A stretch of DNA of 64,000 bases from contig NZ_CP150096.1 in NCBI RefSeq assembly GCF_038396765.1, forward strand, positions 3,455,001 to 3,519,000, written 5' to 3'. Position numbers and translations under genes: made by a program. This stretch comes from Chitinophaga caseinilytica (lineage in GTDB: Bacteria; Bacteroidota; Bacteroidia; Chitinophagales; Chitinophagaceae). How positions within the stretch are numbered: position 1 is the stretch's first letter; each line of letters opens with the position of its first letter. Below are positions 8,354-19,000 of the stretch, one piece after another. Below the pieces are notes generated by a model. The model searched no databases. It was given only the letters and a program-made list of their open reading frames with translations, and was not told the DNA's origin.

Positions 8354-11300
8354 ATGAAAAGAATCCCTTGTATTACACTGATCATAGCCATGGTCTGCGC
8401 GTCGTTCGCCGCCATCGCGCAACGCCAGCCCGATGCCCTGTCGAAAAAGCTCACGGTGGCCATCGAAGACAAGCCTGCCGAAGCGATCCTTACCTTGCTT
8501 GAAAAGCAGGCTGGCGTATCTTTCGCATATCCCACCGGCGTGCTGGCCAATCGCCCCAAATATTCCATCAGCCGGAAAGACGCTACGCTGCAGCATTTGC
8601 TGGAAGTCATCTTTCCCCCGGCCCAATATTCCATCAAAGCCATCGGCAACCAGATCATCATCAAACAGGCGGCCGCCGGCCCGGCCGCACCAGCCGATAC
8701 CAACGCCCCGCAGCGTGTGATCGATATGAATACCGTGGTGGTTACCGCACTGGGGATCGGGCGGCAGCAACGCTCGCTCGGCTACGCGTTCACCGACGTG
8801 AAAGGGAGCGACCTCACCCGCGCCCGCGAAACCAATCCCATCCAGGCGCTCACCGGCCGCGTGGCGGGGCTCGACGTCAACGCTACCAACAGCGGCGTGG
8901 GCGGCTCCGTGAAAGTGACCCTCCGCGGCGTGAAAGTGATCGGCGGCAACAACCAGCCCTTGTATGTGATAGATGGCATCCCGGCGGATAATTCCTCGCC
9001 CGGACAGGCAGACCGGTACGGCGGGTACGACCTCGGCGACGGTTCCTCCATCATCAACCCCGACGAAGTGGCCAGCATATCCGTCCTGAAAGGCGGCGCC
9101 GCCACGGCGCTCTACGGCAGCCGCGCCGCCAACGGTGTGATCCTCATCACCACTAAAAAAGGCAGCCGGCAAGGGCTGGAAGTGGAAGTTACCTCCAATT
9201 CCGTGCTCGAGAAACTGAACGCCAGCTACGAATTCCAGGATACCTACGGCAATGGCCGCGACGGCATGCTCCCGCGCGATGTGGCCACCGCCCGCGGCTA
9301 CTCCCAGGCGAGCTGGGGCCCGAAAATGACCGCCGACAGCCTCACCTGGCTCTGGAACGGCAAACAGGTGCCCTACAGCAAAGCCCGCAATCCCATCCCG
9401 AACTTCTTCCGCACCGGCCTTACGCTCACCAACTCGGTTTCCGTGTCTACCGGCAGCGATAAAGCCCAGCTCCGGTTTACCTATACCAACGTCAACAATA
9501 AGGACATCGTTCCCGAAAGCGGCCTGAACCGGCATAACTTTTCCCTGCGCGGTACTTCGCAGCTGACGTCCAAACTTACCATGGACGCCAAGATCACCTA
9601 CCTCAACGAAAAGGTAAACAACCGTCCGGCCCTGTCAGACAATCCGAACAACATCGGGTACGTGCTGAGCGGGATCGCGCCCAATATCGACATCAACTGG
9701 CTCAAGGAATATAAAGACCCCGTTACCGGGAACTATATCAACTGGAACAACCAGCAATACCAGGTAAACCCTTACTGGGCCATTTACGAACAGCCGAACG
9801 ACAGCCGCCAGGACCGCCTCAACGGTTTTGTGCAGTTTAAATATCAATTACTCCCCGAACTGTCTGTCCAGGCCAGGACGGGAACGGATTACTCGCGCTT
9901 CGGGTTCCGGGAGTTCATGGAAGTGTCGACCCCGTTCAACCAAAGCGGGATGATCAACCTGAAAGACCGCGTTTTCCGCGAAACCAATACCGAAGTGATG
10001 CTGAACTATGGCAAACAGGTGAAACGTTTCTGGATCGGCGGCAACCTCGGCGCCAACCGCATGGATTACCGCGAAAACCTCCTCAATACGACCGGCCGGG
10101 ATATGAGCGTGCGCGGTGTGCGGAGCATCAATAACTTCAAAACGAAACTGAGCAATGAGCAGATTCTACGCAAACGCATTAATTCCGTGTATGGCGCCGT
10201 GAACCTGGCTTACGAGAATTTCCTTTATCTGGATTTGACGGGCAGGAACGACTGGTCGTCGACGCTCGCCATGGGCCGGAATTCCTTCTTCTATCCCTCG
10301 GCGTCGCTCAGTTTCGTGTTTACGGAGCTGTTGCCGAAAAGCGGGGCATTGACTTTCGGGAAACTGCGCTTCTCCGCTGCGCAAACAGGAACGGACGCTG
10401 TTGAGCCTTATCAGCTGAAGCTGACCTACGGCAGCAATCCCGATGTGCCGATCGTGGGTGGATATGCGATCGGCGGGGTGGCGGTGGACAAGGTGCCGTT
10501 CAGCGACCTGAAGCCCAGTATCAGCAAGTCGTACGAAGCCGGCGCCAATCTCGTCTTCTTCAACAACCGCCTGAACCTGGATGTTACCTGGTACCAGTCC
10601 AACACCCGGAACCAGATACTCAACGCGCCGATCTCCTCATCCAGCGGGTATACCAGCGCCGTGATCAACTCCGGGAACGTGCGCAACCGCGGCATCGAGG
10701 TGACGTTGCTCGGCAAACCCGTCACCACCAAGCACTTCAACTGGGATGTGAATGTGAACTTCGCGCGGAACCGGAACAAGATCCTCGAACTGAGCCCGCT
10801 CGTGTCCGGATATTATACCCTGGCGCAGGCGCGTTGGGCCAATGCCTCGATCGTGGCGGAAGAAGGGGAGGAATTCGGGATCATCGTGGGGAGGAAGTTC
10901 CTGCGCAGCCCGCAGGGCAAGATCGTGCTCGACGCCAACAACCTGCCGCTGTACGACCCTACGGATACGCAGATCGGCAGCGGACAGTACGAATGGATCG
11001 GCGGTGTCAACAACCGGTTCACCTATAAAAACATTTCCCTCGGCATTTTGCTGGATATCAAGCAGGGCGGGCACATCTATTCCATGACCAACCTCCTCGC
11101 GCATGCCAACGGCCGGCACAAAGCCACGCTGGAAGGCCGCGAAGGCTGGGCGGAATCTGAAAGGGCGCGCCTGGCGGCAGGGCAAACGCCCGGCAACTGG
11201 AAACCGACCGGCGGCCGTTCGGTAAGCGGCGTTCGCCAGACGGGGACCGATGCAGACGGGAAGCCCATTTACGAAGACGTTTCCGCATTCGTGAGCCCCC

Positions 11301-11596
11301 AGGCATGGTGGCAACGCGTGACCGACAATATTCCCGAACAGTTCATCTACGACGCCTCTTTCGTGAAGATCCGCCAGCTGAATATCGATTACACCTTCCC
11401 GAAATCGTTCCTGGGGAACGGGATTTTCAGGGAACTGGCGATATCGCTCATCGGGCGGAACCTGTTCACCATCAGCAAGCACGTACCCAACGTAGACCCC
11501 GAATCCAGCTACAACAACAGCAACGGCCAGGGTTTTGAGTACGGATCGCTCCCCACGCGCAGAACCTACGGCGTCAACCTTTATGCAAAATTCTAA
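8354..11596 (+). CDS. SusC/RagA TonB-dependent outer-membrane transporter with STN domain
   Basis: This 1080-residue protein has a signal peptide ending near IAQ (residue 23). An STN domain (about residues 30-105) follows, which in FecR-regulated systems contacts the anti-sigma factor. The plug begins with NTVVVTALGIGRQQRS and contains PLYVIDGIP and GSRAANGVILITTKKG. The remainder is a 22-strand-type barrel ending in an aromatic residue (YGVNLYAKF). Unusually, only about 20 residues separate STN and plug, so the carboxypeptidase-like Ig domain normally found there is missing. It lies 188 bp after FecR and 10 bp before SusD. No CAZyme accompanies this pair, so the cargo could be a glycan, a peptide or something else. 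Confidence 0.94.
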   Translation: MKRIPCITLIIAMVCASFAAIAQRQPDALSKKLTVAIEDKPAEAILTLLEKQAGVSFAYPTGVLANRPKYSISRKDATLQHLLEVIFPPAQYSIKAIGNQIIIKQAAAGPAAPADTNAPQRVIDMNTVVVTALGIGRQQRSLGYAFTDVKGSDLTRARETNPIQALTGRVAGLDVNATNSGVGGSVKVTLRGVKVIGGNNQPLYVIDGIPADNSSPGQADRYGGYDLGDGSSIINPDEVASISVLKGGAATALYGSRAANGVILITTKKGSRQGLEVEVTSNSVLEKLNASYEFQDTYGNGRDGMLPRDVATARGYSQASWGPKMTADSLTWLWNGKQVPYSKARNPIPNFFRTGLTLTNSVSVSTGSDKAQLRFTYTNVNNKDIVPESGLNRHNFSLRGTSQLTSKLTMDAKITYLNEKVNNRPALSDNPNNIGYVLSGIAPNIDINWLKEYKDPVTGNYINWNNQQYQVNPYWAIYEQPNDSRQDRLNGFVQFKYQLLPELSVQARTGTDYSRFGFREFMEVSTPFNQSGMINLKDRVFRETNTEVMLNYGKQVKRFWIGGNLGANRMDYRENLLNTTGRDMSVRGVRSINNFKTKLSNEQILRKRINSVYGAVNLAYENFLYLDLTGRNDWSSTLAMGRNSFFYPSASLSFVFTELLPKSGALTFGKLRFSAAQTGTDAVEPYQLKLTYGSNPDVPIVGGYAIGGVAVDKVPFSDLKPSISKSYEAGANLVFFNNRLNLDVTWYQSNTRNQILNAPISSSSGYTSAVINSGNVRNRGIEVTLLGKPVTTKHFNWDVNVNFARNRNKILELSPLVSGYYTLAQARWANASIVAEEGEEFGIIVGRKFLRSPQGKIVLDANNLPLYDPTDTQIGSGQYEWIGGVNNRFTYKNISLGILLDIKQGGHIYSMTNLLAHANGRHKATLEGREGWAESERARLAAGQTPGNWKPTGGRSVSGVRQTGTDADGKPIYEDVSAFVSPQAWWQRVTDNIPEQFIYDASFVKIRQLNIDYTFPKSFLGNGIFRELAISLIGRNLFTISKHVPNVDPESSYNNSNGQGFEYGSLPTRRTYGVNLYAKF

Positions 11597-11606
11597 AACG
11601 GTCAAC

Positions 11607-13154
11607 ATGAAAATCGTTCCATATATACTGATCAGTTGCCTGGCCCTCGTGGGCGCCGGCAGTTGCACGAAAGATTTCGATTCCATCAATACAGACCCGA
11701 CGCGCGGCGCGGAGATCGCCCCGGGGCAGCAGTTGACCGCCGCGGCCTATTACCTGAGCGGCGGCAGGGAAACGGGCTATCCCATCATGTATTATTTCCT
11801 GCCGCGGTCGCAGTACGTGAGCGGCGCGTGGGGCATGCGCTTCGGCGGGAAATACATCCGCAACGATTTTTACGGCGAGCGGATGTGGGAGATCTTCTAC
11901 GGGAGAAGCCTCAAACAGCTCATCGATATGATCGAACGCTCAAAGAACGATCCTGACCTGGTGAACTATATCGCCGCCGGCCGCATCCTGAAAGCGTACA
12001 TCTTTTCGCTGTTGACGGACGCCTACGGCGATGTGCCCTATTCCCAGGCCGGCATCGCTTATTACGGCAAGATCTATACGCCGAAGTACGACCTTCAGCA
12101 GGAAATCTACAAAGACCTGTTCAAGGAACTGACCGAGGCAACGGCCCAGTTCGACGCCGGTAAACAGGCGCTCCTGAACGATATCGTCTTCAACGGCAAC
12201 GTAGACCGCTGGAAGAAACTGGCCAATTCGCTCCGGTTGCGGCTCGGCATGCGCCTGTCCAAAATCGACGCCAACATGGCCGCGCGGGAAGTGAAAGCGG
12301 CGGTGGATGCGGGCGTGATGGCGAGCGCCGACGATAATTTCAAGATCATCCACGAAAACTTCGGTTTCCCCGACCTCCGCGGCAACGGCCTCTCACAGGC
12401 TTTCCATGAAGAATCCTCCTTCCTGTATACGATCGGTACCAACACCTTCGTGCAATACCTGAAGTATCACAGCGATCCCCGGCTGTCGCGCTTCTTCATC
12501 AACCGCGACCCTGCCGGAGAAGATATCACCGCTTTAACGGGTTATATGTCCGTGCAGTCCGGCCTTTACTGGTGGGATAACTGGGGAGATTTTACCGCGC
12601 CCGGTGGCCGCGTCATCCCCCATGCCAACAAATTCTGTGTCATCAACCGGCCTTTCGTCCAATTACAAGCCTCCTTCCTGCACATGGGGTATGCCGAAGT
12701 ACAGTTCCTGCTGGCGGAAGCGGCCGCCCGTGGCTGGGCTGGCACCAACCCGCAACAGTTCTACCATAACGGCATCCGCGCCGCCATGAAGCAGCTGGAA
12801 ATGTACCCCGGAATGGACCCCGTTCCGCAACCGCAGGTAGACGCTTTCGTGACAGCGCATCCGCTCACGGGGCTGCCGGCAGACACGGTGCTCAAGCACA
12901 TTAATATGCAGAAATGGGTGGCGCTCTTCCCCAACGGCTACGAATCGTTCGCCAACCAGCGCCGCACGGGGTATCCGGTATTGGAAGAGATCGAAGATGT
13001 GGGTACCGAATCGGAAACGAATAAAGTCCCTTTCCTACGGTTGTTCTATCCCGGAACGGAAGCGTTCAACAACACGGCCAACTACCAGGAAGCCCTGCAA
13101 CGGATGGGTGGAAAAAACGACTGGCTCAAGCCGGTTTGGTGGGATAAGAGATGA
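11607..13154 (+). CDS. SusD/RagB family outer-membrane lipoprotein
   Basis: This is the substrate-binding lipoprotein that caps the SusC barrel encoded just upstream. The ATG at 11607 is preferred because it gives a proper lipoprotein signal (LALVGAGSC, C20). An earlier in-frame start at 11535 would lie inside SusC. The mature protein of about 495 residues has the SusD-like helical TPR layout, with the family stretch MGYAEVQFLLAEAAARGW near residue 360. It looks like the SusD-like type 2 subfamily. A strong palindromic terminator follows about 105 bp after the stop. Confidence 0.92.
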   Translation: MKIVPYILISCLALVGAGSCTKDFDSINTDPTRGAEIAPGQQLTAAAYYLSGGRETGYPIMYYFLPRSQYVSGAWGMRFGGKYIRNDFYGERMWEIFYGRSLKQLIDMIERSKNDPDLVNYIAAGRILKAYIFSLLTDAYGDVPYSQAGIAYYGKIYTPKYDLQQEIYKDLFKELTEATAQFDAGKQALLNDIVFNGNVDRWKKLANSLRLRLGMRLSKIDANMAAREVKAAVDAGVMASADDNFKIIHENFGFPDLRGNGLSQAFHEESSFLYTIGTNTFVQYLKYHSDPRLSRFFINRDPAGEDITALTGYMSVQSGLYWWDNWGDFTAPGGRVIPHANKFCVINRPFVQLQASFLHMGYAEVQFLLAEAAARGWAGTNPQQFYHNGIRAAMKQLEMYPGMDPVPQPQVDAFVTAHPLTGLPADTVLKHINMQKWVALFPNGYESFANQRRTGYPVLEEIEDVGTESETNKVPFLRLFYPGTEAFNNTANYQEALQRMGGKNDWLKPVWWDKR

Positions 13155-13258
13155 TTCCCTGATAATATCGCAGCGATGCACAGGCAGGAAGCCGGAGATC
13201 GGCTGGGGGCGGGGATTTTCGAGAGCGAAGCAACCGTCCCCGAATCCTGTCGGAACAC

Positions 13259-13288
13259 AAAAGGCCTCCCGGTACCGGGAGGCCTTTT
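13259..13288. terminator. Bidirectional terminator between SusD and GH2
   Basis: This is a perfect 30-base palindrome with AAAAGGCC at one end and GGCCTTTT at the other and a GC-rich centre. It gives a T-tailed hairpin in both directions. It lies between two convergent genes that end at 13154 and 13304. Confidence 0.85.
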
Positions 13289-13303
13289 GTATGTGCAATG
13301 AAT

Positions 13304-15322
13304 TTACCTGTTGACCGGGACCGATATCACAGCGTACCCGCCGGGGCGACTGAACACTACCTGCCTGTTTTCCCCATCCTGGTTTTTTAGTGTGAATTTG
13401 TATTGTTTTCCCGGTTCCATGATGGGCAGCCGCAGCATTTCGCCCGCGTCCGATGCGCTGGAAACCCGCGCCGTATATCCTTTTAACGTGTACGCCGGCA
13501 TGCCGCCCGGAATGGTAACGGTGACGGATATATTTTCCCGGTCGGGGGAAGATTGCATGCTGGTCACGATGATCGGGCTGAAGAGGTTTTTCAGCATGTG
13601 ATAGGAGGGTTTCAGCTCACCATCGAGCGAGATCATGCCGTGCACCCTTTGGCGGCGCTTGCCCGTTCCTTCTTCACCGATGAACGTCCGGTAATCGTTC
13701 AGGGAAAAGTAAATGGCGCCGGCTACGAAAGGCCGTGTTTCGTAAAGGGCAGTATGACTGATCATGTGCGCGATCCGGCGGGGATCGCCGCCGCTGAACG
13801 CCGGCTCGCAAAGCCCGTATTCCGAAACAACGATGGGTTTTTCCGGGTGGTATTTGTGGATGCTGTCCAGCATCGCCGGGGCATCCGTCATTTTGCCGCC
13901 GAACCAGGTCTCGAAATATTCGTTCCACATAATGACGTCCCCAAAAACGGTGGCGTCCAGTTTGGGATTGTACTGGATGGTATTGCTGACGTAATTGACG
14001 AGGCGGCTGCTGTCCATCGCCTTGATGTATCCGTACATGTGTTTTACATAGTCGTGCGTAGGCTGGTATTGGCCGGAATGCTCGTTGCCCACGCCCCAGG
14101 CGATGACGGAAGGGTGGTTGAAATGGTGGAGCACCATTTCATCGGCCTGCATCATGGCAACGGATTTGATGGAATCGAGCACGGTAGCGCCACCCCAAAG
14201 CGGTATTTCTTCCTGGACGAGCAGGCCGTTTCGGTCGCACCAGTCCAGCAACGTCTCATCCTGCTGCCAATGGAACCGGGTGAAAACGGCGTTCAGTTTT
14301 TTGAGGTGTTCCAGGTTGCCGTAGAGGATAGCCGCGGGTTCGGCCATGCCGTAGTCCGGATGGGAGCCAGGCATCCATTCCACGGCAGACAATCTTACCG
14401 GTTCGCCGTTCAAAAAGATTTTTCCATTGCGGGCCTCGATGCTGCGGAAGCCGACGGGGACGGTTTTGGTGGCGATAACAGTGTTTTTGTCCATCACCTC
14501 TACGCGTACCTGGTAGAGGTTCGGGTGATCGAAATGCCAGCGCTGGACTTCGGGGATTTGTACCGTTGTTGTCAGTTTGCCGTTTTGCGGCGTTCCGTTT
14601 TGCGTTTGCGTAAATACGGTCTGTTGTGCCGCATCGGTCACGGATACGCGGGTGCGCAGTGGTTTTTGGGATTTTCTGTCGAGCAGGACGGTCTGGACCC
14701 GCAGTTGGCCGGCTTTCGTTCCGGGAACGGGTCTTGCATCGGCCAAAATATAATCGATGCCCGATGGGTTGGAAATATGGAGGGATACGCTTCGCGTGAT
14801 ACCGCCGTCGTTGGCCCAGTCGAACGATTTGCCGTAAGGGAGCGCGGAGGTGGAGAATTGATTGTTCACGGAAACGGTCAGCAGGTTTTTCCCTTTCCGG
14901 GCCGCTTTCGACGCGTCTGCATAAAAAGCAGTGTAGCCGGAACCGTAGTGTTTTGCGATTTGCTGGCCGTTGAGATAGATAACGGCGTCGCGGTACACGG
15001 CGTTGAATTTCAGGCGAACGGTCTTGCCTTTCGTTTCCTGCGGGATGTCGATTTCCCGTTGGTACCAGGCGGTGCCGTAGTATTCTTCGGTGCCGGGGTC
15101 AACATTCCAGGTGTGCGGCACTTTTACCGTTCTTGATATTTGGGCCGGGAGTGTTGTGGCAAACCAGCGCGCAGGGGCCCCTGCATCCAGCGAGTCGATA
15201 CAAAACAACCAATCCCCGTCCAGGGAAACCGTTACCTCTTCCGGTGATGCAACGCGTTGGGCGAAGGTCTTGCATTGAAACAGCAGTAACGCGGCCGTGA
15301 GAAATGTGAATGTCCATCTCAT
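13304..15322 (-). CDS. Glycoside hydrolase family 2 (beta-galactosidase-like), secreted
   Basis: This 672-residue enzyme has a signal peptide (cleavage near TFAQ, residue 21), a sugar-binding jelly roll (TWNVDPGTEEYYGTAWYQRE), an Ig-like middle domain and a (beta/alpha)8 catalytic domain. The predicted acid/base is E414 in WGVGNEHSG, and the predicted nucleophile is E501 in VVSEYGLCEP. GH2 enzymes include beta-galactosidases, mannosidases and glucuronidases, and the exact sugar cannot be fixed here. It is divergent from the SusC gene at 16009 and shares its intergenic region, so it probably acts in the same PUL as the second GH2 at 20928. At 672 residues it is shorter than LacZ-type enzymes (about 1000), which suggests no extra C-terminal domains. 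Confidence 0.9.
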   Translation of the reverse strand: MRWTFTFLTAALLLFQCKTFAQRVASPEEVTVSLDGDWLFCIDSLDAGAPARWFATTLPAQISRTVKVPHTWNVDPGTEEYYGTAWYQREIDIPQETKGKTVRLKFNAVYRDAVIYLNGQQIAKHYGSGYTAFYADASKAARKGKNLLTVSVNNQFSTSALPYGKSFDWANDGGITRSVSLHISNPSGIDYILADARPVPGTKAGQLRVQTVLLDRKSQKPLRTRVSVTDAAQQTVFTQTQNGTPQNGKLTTTVQIPEVQRWHFDHPNLYQVRVEVMDKNTVIATKTVPVGFRSIEARNGKIFLNGEPVRLSAVEWMPGSHPDYGMAEPAAILYGNLEHLKKLNAVFTRFHWQQDETLLDWCDRNGLLVQEEIPLWGGATVLDSIKSVAMMQADEMVLHHFNHPSVIAWGVGNEHSGQYQPTHDYVKHMYGYIKAMDSSRLVNYVSNTIQYNPKLDATVFGDVIMWNEYFETWFGGKMTDAPAMLDSIHKYHPEKPIVVSEYGLCEPAFSGGDPRRIAHMISHTALYETRPFVAGAIYFSLNDYRTFIGEEGTGKRRQRVHGMISLDGELKPSYHMLKNLFSPIIVTSMQSSPDRENISVTVTIPGGMPAYTLKGYTARVSSASDAGEMLRLPIMEPGKQYKFTLKNQDGENRQVVFSRPGGYAVISVPVNR

Positions 15323-15429
15323 GATGTGGAAAGTTTACAATCGATTGGGTGAAAAGTGGAATCCGTACATGCATCCTGCATGCGGGAACAAGATACATAC
15401 GATTCGGAAAGACTGCCTGCGGATCATAA

Positions 15430-15490
15430 GATTGTCCATTCTATCAGTTAGTTAGTCCATTGGCCGGGCTATGGATTACGCCTAGTTTTG
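15430..15490 (+). promoter_or_regulatory. Paired direct repeats and -7 box, candidate AraC-type operator
   Basis: GATTGTCCATT (15430-15440) and GTTAGTCCATT (15451-15461) are direct repeats whose starts are 21 bp apart. TAGTTTTG (15483-15490) matches TAnnTTTG exactly and is centred about 30 bp after the second repeat. A similar pair occurs before the SusC gene at 24479. Repeats two helical turns apart next to a -35 region are typical of AraC-family activators. The target would be the SusC at 16009 through a leader of about 515 bases. A role in control of the divergent GH2 is also possible. Confidence 0.42.
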
Positions 15491-16008
15491 TAGCGTTACC
15501 GTTGGTTTTGACGTGCGCGTCATCGTTACGGTAACATCCGCGAACAGTACTCGAAGTTTTGTATGATATAAGCAGTGAGCAATAAGTCAGAAGTGTGGCG
15601 AGGCGATCGGATAGCAGTGAAATGAATAGCGCCCGTTTCTTTCCCGTATTGTTGTAAACCCGGTATGATAAGCAACACAGGAAGCCATTATTAAAACCTG
15701 AACATACCGCGAAACCATTAGCCTGGCGAACGAAAGCTGCACTGCGCTGCAATGCGCATGTATGGAACGAAAGGTAATTATTATGAATCCGGCGCCGGAT
15801 GAAGCATGATTGGCGCCACATTCCATGGTCTTACAGTTATGAAAAACGACGATTAGCACCAGACATCAGCATTTTTGACGAAACAGCATTTCCGTCTTAC
15901 CATTTGATACATGCGGCCATGCATGTCTATTTCCGGGCGATCCCTGATCGGCCATCGGCATCCTGTTGGGAAACAGGTTCAGGTATACTAAACTAAAACA
16001 CGCATCTA
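15491..16008 (+). other. Long gene-free region or leader before SusC
   Basis: These roughly 520 bases hold no convincing gene. Short frames (for example 15799-15996) have no family resemblance. If the -7 box at 15483 is the SusC promoter, the whole stretch is a 5' leader. GTTACC and GGTAAC blocks occur at 15496 and 15526. No clear hairpin-plus-T terminator or known riboswitch core was recognised. Confidence 0.35.
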
Positions 16009-19000
16009 ATGAAATTGGGTAAACAACACCACGTTCTTCCTTTGGTCAGTGGATTATTCATCCTGCTATTCCAGTTCATCCATTTCCCGGGCTTTTCGCA
16101 GGCTACGCGGAAGGTGACGGGAACGGTGGTGAATGAACAGGGCCAACCCTTACCGGGTGCTACCATTTCCATCAAGGGCCGTCCGGCCAACGCGATTACG
16201 GACGATAACGGCAAGTTCTCCATTTCCGTTTCTGGGGAAAATGTGGTGCTCGTGGCCACGCACATGGCTTCGTCGCCCATGGAGATCGCGGTCGGCGATC
16301 AGACCGATATCCGGTTCGTGCTCCAGCCGCTCGACAAAAAACTGGACGAAGTGATCGTGGTGGGATATGGCACGCAGAAGCGTACCTCGCTCACGGCGGC
16401 CGTTTCCAGCATCAAGGGCTCCGAAGTGGCGAGCCTGCCGGTGGCCAACCTCAGCAACGCGCTGGGCGGCCGCGTGCCGGGCGTGATCTTCAAGCAGGGA
16501 AGCGGCGAGCCCGGCTACGATGGTTCTTCCATCCTCATCCGCGGCTTCAGCACCACCGGCAACACCGCGCCCCTGGTGATCGTAGACGGCGTCCCGCGCA
16601 GCTTCCAGCAGCTGGACCCCAACAGCGTGGCCAGCTTCACCATCCTGAAAGACGCCGCGGCCGTAGCGCCCTACGGCGTAGCGGGCGCCAACGGCGTGAT
16701 CCTCGTGACCACGAAAAAAGGTTCCGCCGGCAAACCGCAACTGTCTTACAACGGCTATTACGGCTGGCAAAACCCGACCGTGCTGCCGAAAATGGTGACC
16801 TCCTTCGAATACGCCACCATGCGCAATGCGGCCGCCGCCAACGCAGGCACGGCGCCGGTGTACGACGATAACGCGCTCCAGAAATACAAAGACGGCTCCG
16901 ACCCCGACCTGTTCCCCGTGAACGATCCGCTGCGCACGCTCATCAACCGGAACGCGCCCATGATGGGGCACAACCTGTCCGTTTCCGGCGGCTCGGAGAA
17001 AGTGAAATACTTCGGGGCGCTGGGGTACCTGTCGCAGGACGGCATGTGGGGCCCCACCAATTTCAAACGCTATAATCTTACATCGAACGTAGAAGCCCAG
17101 GTAACGAACACCACGAAGTTCAGCATATCGCTGAGCGGCAGGGTGGAAGACAGGCGCTATCCCGCCCGTTCCGCCGGCAGCATATTCGACCAGCTGTACC
17201 GCACGCCCCCCGTGGCGCCGGTGCTCTTCAGCAACGGGCTCTGGGGCTCGTACATCGGTCGCTCGGCATACGGTAACATCTACAAAAGCGGCTATTCCAA
17301 CGATCTCCGCCAGATTCTCCTGAGCCAGGTGAGCGTGGAACAAAAGCTGCCCCTCAAAGGCCTTACCGCCAAAGCCGTGTTCAGTTATGACTACAACGAT
17401 CCCAACGGCGGCACGGTGAAAACCTGGGCTACGCCCATCCCGTATTATGCGATCACGGATGCGTCTACCCGTCCATATACCATCACGCAGATCGGGTCTG
17501 ACGGGCCGCAGAAACCTACGTACAACGTTTCTTTCGGGCAAAGCCAGGCATTCACCTACCAGGGCTTCCTGACATATGCCAACAGCTTCGGCAAGAGCGA
17601 TGTGGGCGCCACGCTGGTACTGGAGTCCCGCAACACCAAATCGACCAGTTTCGGGGCGGGACGGGTAAACTATAACGTAGGGATTCCGGAGCTGAACAAC
17701 GGCAGTTCCAATGCCAACGACCTGTCGAACAGCGGCTCTTCGGGAGAGTTGAAGCAGCGGGGGATGATCTTCCGCCTTACCTATGCGTACGCCGGCAAAT
17801 ACATGTTCGAAGCTTCCGGGCGGTACGACGGGCATTACGTGTTCGCGCCCGGGCAGCGGTACCAGCTCTTCCCGGCGTTCTCTGCGGGTTGGAGGGTTTC
17901 AGAAGAGAAGTTCATGGAAAACGTTGCCTGGCTGGATAATCTGAAGATCCGTGGCTCCTACGGCGAAAGCGGCGCCCTGCCTTACATCGGGGGTGTGTTG
18001 GCGCCGTTCCAGTACCTGAGCGCGTTTTCGCTGTTGAGCAACAATGCCGTTTTCGGTGGCGCCAGCTCGCAGGGGCTCCAGGAAACAGCGCCTGGCAACG
18101 CGGCCATCACCTGGGAAAAAGCCAAGAAAACGAACATCGGGTTTGAGATCTCCGTGCTGAAAGGCCTGTTCACCATGGAAGCCGATTACTTCATCGAGAA
18201 GCGCAACGATATCCTCATCGCCAACCAGAACAAGGTGCCGGCGGAATACGGGATAGGGCTGCCGCAGTCGAACTCCGCGGCGGTTAGCAACCGAGGTTTC
18301 GATTTCAGCATCGGATCAACCTACGACATCACGCGGGATTTGCGGGTGAGCCTCGTGGCCAACGCTACTTACGCGAAGAATAAATACGTGGAGATTTTCG
18401 AACTGCCCGCTACTTTCAACAATCCCAACCGGAAGCAGACCGGCCGGCCCATCGGCACGCAGTTCGGCTATCACGCCATCCGCCTCTTCCAGCAAAGCGA
18501 CGATAAGAACGGCAACGGCATCATCGATGGCGGGGAGTACGATGTGGCGCAATTCGGCACCCTCCGCCCGGGAGATATCATGTACGAAGACGTGAACGGC
18601 GACAAGAAGATCGACGCCAACGACCAGAAAGTCATCGGCAACCCGTCTACGCCCCAGCTGATCTACGGTTTCTCGCCCACCATCTCCTACAAAGGCATCG
18701 ACCTGAACCTGCTCTTCCAGGGCGCCGGCGCCGGGAGTTTCCTGCTGAACGGCCAGGCCGCGTACCCTTTTTTCAACAGCGGCTCTGCATTGGCCACCAC
18801 GCTCGACTACTGGACGCCCACCAACACCGGGGCGCTCTATCCCCGCGTACTGCCGCAACCCAGCCAGAATTCCACGCAGGTGTCTGACTGGTGGATGCGG
18901 AAAGTGAACTACCTCCGCATGAAATCCGTGGAACTGGGATATTCCCTGCCGAAAGACCTCGTCGCAAAAGCGCGCCTGCAGTCCGTCCGCGCATATGTGT

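Noticed and set aside
15799-15996. 65-codon frame in the leader before SusC 16009
   Set aside because: Composition and codon use do not look like a protein and no motif was seen.
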